Assembly (NCBI GenBank): GCA_043755595.1
Contig: JAYUSQ010000257.1
Location: 15,632 to 79,631 of the forward strand
Reading direction: 5' to 3'
Source of the DNA: VFZP01 sp043755595
GTDB lineage: Bacteria > Acidobacteriota > Terriglobia > Bryobacterales > Bryobacteraceae
Length of the DNA stretch: 64,000 nt
The notes beneath the pieces were generated by a model. It ran no database searches. It saw only the letters and a program-made list of their open reading frames with translations, and was not told the DNA's origin. How positions within the stretch are numbered: the stretch's first letter is position 1; each line of letters opens with the position of its first letter. This document shows, piece after piece, positions 44,800 through 53,600 of the stretch. A program made the position numbers and the translations under genes.

Positions 44800-45366
44800 G
44801 TGTTGACCGCCTCAGCCTACGATGTTCACGTGGAGCAACTCCAGCAAAGCATCAAACGCCTGCACGAGATTCTCACTGAGGCCCGCATCCCCTACCGCAT
44901 CGTAGGCGGAATGGCGGTCTTCATGCACGTGGCTGAGCGTGATCCTCTCAGTGCGCGTCTGACCAGAGATGTCGACGCCGCGGTGGCCCGCGAAGATCTT
45001 CCTCGTCTGATCGAGGCCGCGCGGAAGGCTGGGCTTGATTATCGACACGCTGCGGGAGTCGACATGCTGGTGGACGCGGACGTTGGCGGCCGGGCACGCT
45101 CGGCGGTCCACTTGATCTTCATCGGTGAGAAGGTGCGGGCCAGCGACTACGAACCAGTCCCAGGTTCGAGCCCAAGCCGCACCGAAGAAGGGATCCTCAT
45201 CGCGCCCGTCGCCGATCTGGTCCGCATGAAGCTGACGAGTTTCCGATTGAAGGATCGGGTTCATATCCAGGATCTCGATGCGGTCGGCCTCATCACCCCG
45301 GAAATCGAGGCGGCCCTGTCATCGGAATTGCGAGCGCGGCTCGTCGAAGTGCGTGCGTCGGACTAG
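44800..45366 (+). CDS. Putative nucleotidyltransferase
   Basis: The protein of about 188 residues starts at a GTG (44800) or the adjacent TTG (44803). It has YRIVGGMAVFMHVAERDP followed by LTRDVDAAV, the GG...TxDxD-like core of nucleotidyltransferases such as AbiEii or MenA-type toxin enzymes. LVRMKLTSFRLKDRVHIQDL further on is the usual helical region (KLxxxRxKDxxDxxDL). No antitoxin-like partner is beside it. A longer upstream frame exists but overlaps the oppositely oriented gene. Its stop shares the bases CTAG with the stop of the convergent DedA gene. Confidence 0.75.
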   Translation: MLTASAYDVHVEQLQQSIKRLHEILTEARIPYRIVGGMAVFMHVAERDPLSARLTRDVDAAVAREDLPRLIEAARKAGLDYRHAAGVDMLVDADVGGRARSAVHLIFIGEKVRASDYEPVPGSSPSRTEEGILIAPVADLVRMKLTSFRLKDRVHIQDLDAVGLITPEIEAALSSELRARLVEVRASD

Positions 45367-46337
45367 CGGCGGCTGAAGCTCGGCAGTTGCACCAAATCGC
45401 CGGCTGGAACCGCCTCCACCGGATGGCCCGCCTTCCGCCACGCATTTAAGCCGCCCTGAATCACGAAAGCCTCGTACCCTCGATCGCGAAGTGCCCGCGC
45501 CACGCGCAGGCTGGTGGCGTCGCGCAGTCAAGTGCAGTATAGGTAGATCTTCTTGGCTTCGGGCAACTCATGCATCGCCTCTGTCAGGCGGTTCGGCTCA
45601 AAGCGATTGGAGCCCTTAATCCTGATCGCTTTCGCCCCATAGTAGCCGTGGCTCCGGACATCGAATACCAGCAAGCCGTCCGCGCACTCTTCCATCACCC
45701 GGGCGACTTCGTCAGGCTCCACGCGCGGGATGTCCAGGAACTCCGACCGCAGACGCCGCGCCATGTAGACGCGATAGACGATATACGCGAGCATGCCGAG
45801 CAGCAGGAGCGTCTTGGCAACCTCGCCCGCCGCCGCCATACGCATCGCAATGCCGCCGAGGAAGCCGCTAAAAAGGTAGCCCAAGCCAAAGTAAAACCCG
45901 GCATAGATCAGCGCGCCGGCAACATCGAACAAAAAGAATTGCCCGGGGCTCATCTTCAAGCTTCCCGCCAGCGGAGCAGCCATCGTATTGATGCCGGGAA
46001 TGAACTTGGTGAACAGCAACGCCACGCGCCCGCGCTTGTAAAAGGCTTCGGCGGCCTTGTGAATGCACGATTCGCGGTTCATGCTCATGCGGCACAAGAA
46101 GCCCAGAAAAAACCAACCGGTATAGCGGCCGGTGAGGTAAAGCAGTGTGTCGCCCAATAACAATCCAGCCAAGCCCGCTGCGAAGGTTGGTGCAACCGCG
46201 AGCCGGCCTTGATCGGCCAATGCCCCCGCGCTTAGCAGAGCCAACGCAGCGGGAAGCGGAATACCGATCGCTTCCACAAAACAAAGCGCGCCCAGCATGA
46301 GAATGCCGTGCCGTGCGATAAGAGCGAGTACGTCCAC
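45363..46337 (-). CDS. DedA-family membrane protein fused to rhodanese, interrupted by an in-frame TGA
   Basis: Residues 1-195 are a DedA protein: membrane helices, and LLFTKFIPGINTMAAPLAGS with the conserved FxP and AG elements. Residues about 205-324 are a rhodanese domain (LLVFDVRSHGYYG, KIYLYCT, RVARALRDRGYEAFVIQGGL, NAWRKAGHP). The frame is broken only by TGA at 45528-45530, codon 270, directly after CT of the active-site loop. Homologues have CTC in this loop (for example YCTCxREATS as I know the family), so the TGA replaces a Cys. It continues 54 residues to TAG. This could be selenocysteine, a nonsense mutation or a sequence error. If TGA stops translation, the product lacks half of the rhodanese domain. 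Confidence 0.75.
45498..45530 (-). promoter_or_regulatory. In-frame TGA with a downstream hairpin (possible SECIS)
   Basis: The TGA is at 45528-45530. Eight nucleotides later CGCCAC (45514-45519) can pair with GTGGCG (45498-45503) around a 10-nt loop, CAGCCTGCGC. Bacterial SECIS elements sit right after the UGA, with a G near the start of the loop. Here the stem is short and the G is the third base, so the match is incomplete. In a GC-rich genome such a stem also arises by chance. Confidence 0.25.
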
Positions 46338-46467
46338 GATTGCTCAGTTCCCACCCGTCGGCGGTAGAAGCGATTGGAAGAAGGGCGTGGTCGACGTCAA
46401 TCCTTTTAGTATGCCTAACAAATGGGGCGCCGGAATGCGCCGGCTTCAGATGTGATGAAATGGATTC

Positions 46468-49167
46468 GTGACTTCCGCTTGGAAACTGGGCATGTTCGGC
46501 CTGACCGGCTTGGCGGCGACAGCCTGGGCCGCAGACCCGCCCGATTCTCGGGATTTCTTTGAAAAGCGGGTCCGTCCCGTCTTCGCCCGCAACTGCCTGG
46601 CATGTCATAGCGCCACTCGCATGGGCGGACTGGACATGGCCAGCCGCGAAGGGTTGTTGAAGGGCGGAACCTCCGGTCCGTCAATCATTCCGGGCAACGC
46701 CAATCAGAGCTTGCTAATCCAAGCCGTCTCGCATCAGCACGAGAAAATTCGCATGCCGCTACAGCAGGCGCGGCTCGCCGGCGATCAGATTTCCGATCTG
46801 GTGGAGTGGGTGAAAGCCGGCGCGTTCTGGCCGGAGCCGGTAGCGGCGCCCGCTGCATCTGCCACCGCCAAGTACACGATCACTCCAGAGCAACGCGCGT
46901 TCTGGTCGCTTCAGCCGGTCAGGAAACCCGCCCCGCCTGCCGTGAAAAACGCCGCGTGGGCGAAGACGGACATCGACAGGTTCCTGCTCGCCAAGATGGA
47001 GGGCAAGGGCGCTGGTCCGGTTGAGGCGGCTGACCGCCGTACCCTGGCTCGTCGCGTCTACTATGACTTGATTGGACTCCCGCCGACGGCCCGGCAAATC
47101 GACGAGTTTGTTAACGACACCGCGCCTGATGCCTGGGCGAAACTCGTGGATCGCCTGCTTGCTTCGCCGCGTTATGGCGAACGCTGGGGCCGGTACTGGC
47201 TGGATCTCGCTCGATACTCCGACGACCGGCTGGAGTCCGAAGTCGACGCACCGTACGCCAATGCTTTCCGTTACCGCGACTGGGTGATTCGATCCTTTAA
47301 TCAGGACCTTCCGTTCGATCTCTTCGTCAAGGCGCAGATCGCGGGCGACCTCCTCGAAGTGGACAGCGCCAAACAGCAAAACCTGGCGGCCGGCCTGGGA
47401 TTTTATGGCCTTCGTCCAGATACGCAAGACGATCGTGTCGATGCCACCGGGCGCGTGTTTCTCGGCCTCACGACCGGCTGCGCACAATGCCACAACCATA
47501 AGTTCGATCCGATTCCAACCACTGACTACTACGCTTTGCAAGGCGTGTTTGAGAGTACGGAGAACGCCGAAATTCCGCTCGCGCCCGAAGCGATCGTGAA
47601 AGAGTATCAGGCGCGCGAGAAAGCCGCGAATGACAAGAAGCTACAGATTCGCGACTTCCTGCATGCACAGGCGCAACAACTGGCTGAGATGCTGGCGCAG
47701 CAGACGGTTCGCTATATCGCGGCGGTGCGGGCGAATCCTGGAGCTGATCTGAAAACGGTTGCCAGCCGCGAGCAACTCGATGTCGAGACCCTCGACCGCT
47801 GGGCCAAATATTTGGCGCGCGGCGAGTGGGAACATCCTTTTCTAAGAGACTGGAAGAGCCCGAACTTCGACGCCGCTCGCTTCCAGTCCGACGTGCTGGC
47901 GGTCTGGAAAGAGCGCAAGACTGTCGACGACGAGAACACGTTCCGCCGCACCGAGGCTAAGAAGAAAGGTCCGAAGGCGGTGTTCGAGCCGACGTCTTTG
48001 AAGACCGAATCGTTCTATCTATGGCGCGATCTCTTCTTCAACGATTTCTACGGCAACGAATTTAAGCAGGAAGACGATGGGCTGCTTTACTACGGCCCCA
48101 ATCGCGGCTATCTCGAGTCCGACGGCGCCATCGAGCGTTTCCTTCTAGGCGGCTGGAAAGACCATCTGGAAAGACTCCGCGCCGAGGCCAAAGAGCTGCG
48201 CGCGCTGGTTCCACCGCAGTATGCCTTCCTTCACGGCATCAAGGATTCGGCCAAGCCCAAAACCGAGCGCGTGCAAATCGGCGGCAAGCCGGAGAATCTC
48301 GGCGAAGAAGTGCCGCGCCGGTTCCTGACGGCTTTGTGCGAGGGCGACCCCGCGCCTTTTCAGCAAGGCAGCGGACGTCTGGAATTGGCCGAGGCGATCG
48401 CGAACGCGAAGAATCCCTTGACGGCGCGCGTGATGGCGAATCGGATCTGGCATCATCATTTCGGCAAGGGGATCGTCCGCACACCGAGCGATTTCGGCTT
48501 CATGGGAGACCGTCCGAGTCACCCCGAATTGCTGGACTATCTGGCCGCGCGGTTGATCGAATCGGGTTGGTCCATGAAGGCCATGCACCGTGAAATTCTA
48601 AATTCGGCAGTCTACCAACTAAGCACGGTTGGCGCGGGACCGGCAGCGGATCCGAATCGGGAAATCGACCCCGAGAACCGGCTGTTGTGGCGCGCCAATA
48701 TGCATCGTCTGGACGCTGAGGCGATGCGCGATTCACTGCTGGCGGTCACAGGAGAACTGGATACCACGGCGGAAGGCGCGCCCATCGCATTCGCGGATCC
48801 AAAGAACGTACGCCGCACCGTCTACGGGCTGGTGAGCCGTCGCAAGCTCGACGGCACGCTCGCACTGTTCGACTTTCCCAACGCCAACGCCACCAGCGAA
48901 AAGCGCAGCGTCACCATCACGCCGACGCAGCAGCTCTATTTTCTCAACAGTGAATTCCTGATGGAACGCGCCAAGCGCTTGGCCGCGCGGCTGACCGGCG
49001 GCGACGACAATGCGAAATTGCGTAGCGCCTACACGTCGATTTTCGGCCGAGTCCCCAACGAGGAAGAAACGCGCCTCGGGCTCGCCTTCGTGCGCCAGGG
49101 CCGCGAGCGGTGGCCGATCTATGTGCAGGCGCTGCTCGGGTCCAACGAATTCATGTTTGTGAATTAA
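46468..49167 (+). CDS. Exported DUF1549/DUF1553 protein with c-type cytochrome domain
   Basis: An 899-residue exported protein. After the signal (WKLGMFGLTGLAATAWAA) comes a planctomycete-type cytochrome c domain with a CxxCH haem site (C43-H47, CLACH). DUF1549 follows (about 160-370, KTDIDRFLLAKME, DLIGLPPTARQIDEFV, YGERWGRYWLDLARYSD, with a second CxxCH in CAQCHNHKFDPI). DUF1553 covers about 580-850 (LTARVMANRIWHHHFGKGIV, PSHPELLDYLAARL). Such proteins usually pair with DUF1501 proteins, as here, and are thought to act in periplasmic polymer degradation or redox reactions. Start GTG. Confidence 0.92.
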   Translation: MTSAWKLGMFGLTGLAATAWAADPPDSRDFFEKRVRPVFARNCLACHSATRMGGLDMASREGLLKGGTSGPSIIPGNANQSLLIQAVSHQHEKIRMPLQQARLAGDQISDLVEWVKAGAFWPEPVAAPAASATAKYTITPEQRAFWSLQPVRKPAPPAVKNAAWAKTDIDRFLLAKMEGKGAGPVEAADRRTLARRVYYDLIGLPPTARQIDEFVNDTAPDAWAKLVDRLLASPRYGERWGRYWLDLARYSDDRLESEVDAPYANAFRYRDWVIRSFNQDLPFDLFVKAQIAGDLLEVDSAKQQNLAAGLGFYGLRPDTQDDRVDATGRVFLGLTTGCAQCHNHKFDPIPTTDYYALQGVFESTENAEIPLAPEAIVKEYQAREKAANDKKLQIRDFLHAQAQQLAEMLAQQTVRYIAAVRANPGADLKTVASREQLDVETLDRWAKYLARGEWEHPFLRDWKSPNFDAARFQSDVLAVWKERKTVDDENTFRRTEAKKKGPKAVFEPTSLKTESFYLWRDLFFNDFYGNEFKQEDDGLLYYGPNRGYLESDGAIERFLLGGWKDHLERLRAEAKELRALVPPQYAFLHGIKDSAKPKTERVQIGGKPENLGEEVPRRFLTALCEGDPAPFQQGSGRLELAEAIANAKNPLTARVMANRIWHHHFGKGIVRTPSDFGFMGDRPSHPELLDYLAARLIESGWSMKAMHREILNSAVYQLSTVGAGPAADPNREIDPENRLLWRANMHRLDAEAMRDSLLAVTGELDTTAEGAPIAFADPKNVRRTVYGLVSRRKLDGTLALFDFPNANATSEKRSVTITPTQQLYFLNSEFLMERAKRLAARLTGGDDNAKLRSAYTSIFGRVPNEEETRLGLAFVRQGRERWPIYVQALLGSNEFMFVN

Positions 49168-49187
49168 TGATGAGGAGTCAATCGAAA

Positions 49188-50624
49188 ATGAACAGGCGCC
49201 AAGCCCTCCAAACGATCGGCAACGGATTCGGGATGCTCGGATTGTGCGGGATGTTGGCGGGCGCCGGACAAAATCCCATGGCGCCGCGCCAGCCTCACTT
49301 CCCGGCGAAAGCGAAACGGCTGATCTACCTGTTCCTCAACGGCGGCCCCTCGCAAGTCGATACATTCGATCCCAAACCGCTGCTCACCAAGTATAACGGG
49401 CAGGCGATTCCTCCGGAGTTCTTCAAGGACGAAAAGTTCAGGAAGACCGCGCAAAACGCACGGCTTCTGGGCTCGCCGTTTGCTTTCAAAAAATGCGGAC
49501 AGAGCGGCCTCGAAGTCAGCGAGTTGTTCCCGCAATTGGGGCGGCGCATCGACGACGTGTGCGTGGTCCGGTCCATGCATACCGACCTTCCCGCGCATCC
49601 GCAAGCGATCACGCAGATGAGTTCGGGACGGCTGATTGCCGGCTTCCCGTCGATCGGTTCGTGGATCGCCTACGGCATCGGTTCGGAGAATCAGAATCTG
49701 CCCGGCTTCATCGCCATGTGTCCGGGCACTCCTAATGTCGGGGCCGAGTTGTGGAGTTCCGGTTTTCTGCCTGCGTCCTATCAAGGCACCTACGTGCCGT
49801 GCGACGAGCATGACGCCGAGAAGATGATTCAGAACCTGCGCAACACCCGGATTGGGCGCGATGACCAACGCCAACAACTGGAATTGACGCAGTTGCTAAA
49901 CCGGCTCGACGTCGTGCGCCGAGGAGCTGACCCTATGCTCGAAGGCCGGATTCACGCCATGGAGACCGCCTTCAATATGCAGGTGGAAGCGATGGACGCA
50001 TTCGACGTCTCGCGCGAAACACAGGCGATGCGTGAGCGGTACGGCGTCCCGGAGCGTCCGCCGGAGATGAACACCAAGATGCGGTCCGCCACGCGCGACG
50101 GCGATTTTGCCCGCGGGTGCCTGATCGCCCGGCGTCTGGTGGAGCGCGGCGTCCGCGTGGTCCAGTTGTACTTTGGCGAAGACATTCCGTGGGACAGCCA
50201 TCACGACATCATGGTCCACAAAAAGCTGGCGATGCAGGCCGATCAACCCATCGCGGCGTTGCTGACGGACCTGAAGGCTTCGGGCCTGCTGGATGAAACG
50301 CTGGTCGTCATCGGCGGCGAGTTCGGCCGAACGCCTTCGGTTGAAGTCACTGGCCGCATCAACGTGCAGAACGGCCGGGACCATAACCATCGCGGCTTCA
50401 CCTACCTGCTGGCGGGCGGGGGCGTGAAGGGCGGCATCGCCCACGGGGCCACCGATGATTTCGGCTTCGCCGCAGCGGAGCAGCCGGTACACTTGCACGA
50501 TCTACACGCGACGATCCTGCATCAGATGGGGCTCGACCACAAACGCCTGACCTACCGCCAGAGCGGGCGCGACTTCCGGCTGACGGACGTGGCGGGCAAC
50601 GTCGTGCGCGAGATTCTCACTTAA
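49188..50624 (+). CDS. Tat-exported DUF1501 protein
   Basis: A 478-residue protein with a twin-arginine signal (NRRQALQTIGNGFGMLGLCG). The DUF1501 domain is of the alkaline phosphatase/sulfatase fold: KRLIYLFLNGGPSQVDTFDP at the start, PSIGSWIAYG, WDSHHDI, VVIGGEFGRTP and GRDHNHRGFTYLLAGGGVKG. The His and Asp residues for metals are in place. The ATG at 49188 has GAGGAG 10 nt upstream and gives the signal peptide at the start. It follows the DUF1549/DUF1553 gene, overlapping frames only, and they probably work together in the periplasm. Confidence 0.92.
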   Translation: MNRRQALQTIGNGFGMLGLCGMLAGAGQNPMAPRQPHFPAKAKRLIYLFLNGGPSQVDTFDPKPLLTKYNGQAIPPEFFKDEKFRKTAQNARLLGSPFAFKKCGQSGLEVSELFPQLGRRIDDVCVVRSMHTDLPAHPQAITQMSSGRLIAGFPSIGSWIAYGIGSENQNLPGFIAMCPGTPNVGAELWSSGFLPASYQGTYVPCDEHDAEKMIQNLRNTRIGRDDQRQQLELTQLLNRLDVVRRGADPMLEGRIHAMETAFNMQVEAMDAFDVSRETQAMRERYGVPERPPEMNTKMRSATRDGDFARGCLIARRLVERGVRVVQLYFGEDIPWDSHHDIMVHKKLAMQADQPIAALLTDLKASGLLDETLVVIGGEFGRTPSVEVTGRINVQNGRDHNHRGFTYLLAGGGVKGGIAHGATDDFGFAAAEQPVHLHDLHATILHQMGLDHKRLTYRQSGRDFRLTDVAGNVVREILT

Positions 50625-50659
50625 CTCACGGCGGCTCACGGCTGGTATCCTTGTGGTCG

Positions 50660-53600
50660 ATGAACCCGACCGTCCGGCTCCCCCTTGCTCTCCTGTGTTT
50701 CGCCGGATCCCTGTGGGCTCAAGGCGTCGTGACCACGGTTGCAGGAACCGGGTGGATCATCCCTAAGCTGACGATGCCGGGCGCTGAAGCGCCGCTCGGC
50801 TTGGTACGGTCGATGGCGATTGGCCGCGACGGAAGCCCGCTGGTCCTAGACTCGCTGAATCACATTCTGTTTCGCGTGTCGCCCGACGGCGTCTTCACCT
50901 CGGTCGCCGGTAACGGACTCGCGGGCCGCGCTGGCGATGGCGGCCTTGCCACGCGCGCCGCTTTGGATTTTCCCAGTGCGATGACGGCCGACACGGCGGG
51001 CAACATCTATATCGCCGACTCAAGCGGAACGCGTATCCGAAAAGTCGACACGAACGGTATCATCACCACGATTGCTGGCGGAGGCACGCGAGAAGTGGGC
51101 GACGGCGTTCTAGGGTTGGAGGTCCGGTTCCAAGAAGTCAACAACATGGCGGCCCTGCCTGGCGGAGACATACTGCTGGTTGACGAGAACACTAGACGGA
51201 TTTTCCGGATCGATGCCGGCGGCACGTTGCGCCTATTCGCGGGCAATGGAAATACCGCGTGCGGCACTGGCCTTGATGGACCGGCGCTCGAAGCGGCATT
51301 GTGCGATCCGCGCGACCTGGTGGTGGATCCAGCGGGCGTTCTCTACTTCATCGATACGGTCTCGCCGGAGTCGTTCGGCGGGGTGGTCCGGAGGGTCGGG
51401 GCCGACGGCGTCGTTTCCACCTTCGCCGGCAGCGGCGCATTTGGCCGTCCTTCCACGGGCGCTACGGCGGCTGAGTCCCCGCTGGAGCCGATTGCCTTGG
51501 GGTTGGACCGCGCCGGCCGCCTGATGATCGCCTCTGGTTTTGTGGCGGTCGACTTGGCACATCGCACGGACCTGGTTCGTATCGAAGACGGCCGCATCAC
51601 TCTGATTCCGGCAAAAGCGATCGATGAATTGATTGCGACAGCCTTGACCACCCTCTCCGACGGAACCATCGCGATTGCCACTTTTCAGCCCACGCGTATC
51701 TCACGCCTCCGCGCAGATGGAACGGTTGAACACTTTGCCGGAACGGGACGTTTTGGTTTCGGGGGCGACGGCGGGCCGGCAGCCTTGGCCCAACTCAACT
51801 CACCAGCCGGGGTGACCGTGGATTCATCCGGGAATCTGTTCATCGCCGATTCCGCCAACGGCCGCATCCGCCGGATGAACCGGCAGGGACGGATCGAAAC
51901 GGTAGCCGGCAACGGACAGTTTGTACTCAGCGTCAACACTGGAGACATCAATGCCACGCCCGCCGTGACGTCGCCGCTACTGCTTCCGATCGGCATCGTG
52001 GCGGCTCCAGATGGCCTGCTCTACTACTTCAGTGCCTTCGGGGTTCATGTGCTCGGATCGGACGGTATTCAGTACTCGGCCGCTTATGTCACCTCCGCTC
52101 CCGGCGGGCTCGCCCTCGACGCGCAAGGGCGATTGTTGATGGCCGATACGGCGGGTCAAATCGCCTTCCGTGTTGGGTCCGAAGGGGCGGCGCTGCTCGC
52201 CGGCGAATATGGCGTCGCGCGGTCCACCGGAGACGGCGGCTTGGCAAGCAATGCATCATTGAGCAACCCGGTGGGCATCGTGGCCACACCCGACGGATCG
52301 ATTTATATCGGCGAAGGGGGCGGCAACCGCGTACGCCGGATCGCGCCGAACGGCTTCATCTCCACGTTCGCTGGAACCGGCGCTTCCACTACGGTCATGC
52401 CCGGAACGCGAGCGCGCGCTTCGGAGACACCGATAGACGCTCCCAGCGGGCTGGCAGTCGACGGCGCCGGCAATCTGCTGGTTCGCAGCAACGGCTACAT
52501 CAGCCGGATCACGCCCGCTGGCGAACTGAGTGTGATCGCGGGCGTGGGCCCCAAGGGGGTGATTTATGGCGACGGCGGTCTGGCTACTCAAGCGGCGCTG
52601 TCGGCAGTCGGCGGCATCGCGGTGGATCGCGACGGGAGCATCTATTTCACTGAGGCCGATCACAATCGAGTCCGGAAGATTCTCGCTAGCCCTCCGTCGT
52701 TTCAGGCCAACCCCGCGCTGCTGGAATTCACCGGCGCGTCTGGCGGAGCGGCGCCGCGCCCGAAGACGGTCACGGTGCTTGGCGGAGTACCGAGTCTCGG
52801 CTTCATGGTGCGTCTCCGCACCACCAGCGGAGGCAACTGGCTCAGCGCCAGCTCAGCGGATGCGGTTACACCGCACTTACTACAGATCACCGTCAACCCC
52901 GCATCGCTCGCACCGGGAAGTTACTCGGGCACGATAGAGCTCGACGCTGCCCTTGGCGCGCCCCGCTTGCTTTCCGTCGCCGTACGCTTCGTCGTCGGCG
53001 CCGCGTTGCCGCCCGAACTCCAGATCGACCAGAGCGCGCTATCGTTCACTTACCCGCGCACGGCTCGGCGCCGCAGTCAGTTACTCGTACTCACTAACGC
53101 GGGCAGTGGCGCCATCACCTATGAAGCCGTTGCGTCCAGCGGCAGTTTCGTCGCGTTGACGCCCGCGCGTGGAACGGTTACGGCGGGCACTCCGCTGGCG
53201 TTGCGCGTCGAAGCTGAGCCGGGCACGCGGAGGTCCGGCGCCTATCGCGAGACCGTCACCGTTCGTTGGAGCGGTGGCACGAAAACGGTCAGCGTGGTGA
53301 TGACGATTTCAGACCGCGAGCAGGCGATTCTGCTATCGCAAGCCGGACTCTCGTTCCAAGCGGTGGCACAAGGAGGCGTCGTCCCGCCTCAGTCTTTCCG
53401 CGTGTTGAATACGGGCAATGGATCGATGGCCTGGCGCGCGACGGCTTCGACGCTGGCAGGCGGACCGGCGTGGCTCCGCGTCTCGCCGGCCAGCGGAGTT
53501 TCCGATGCGGCGGCGCAAAGTTCACCGGCAGTCGAAGTCGCCATCGCGCAAAAGGATTTGGCCCCCGGCGTCTACTACGGGCTGGTGCAAGTGGAGTCCA

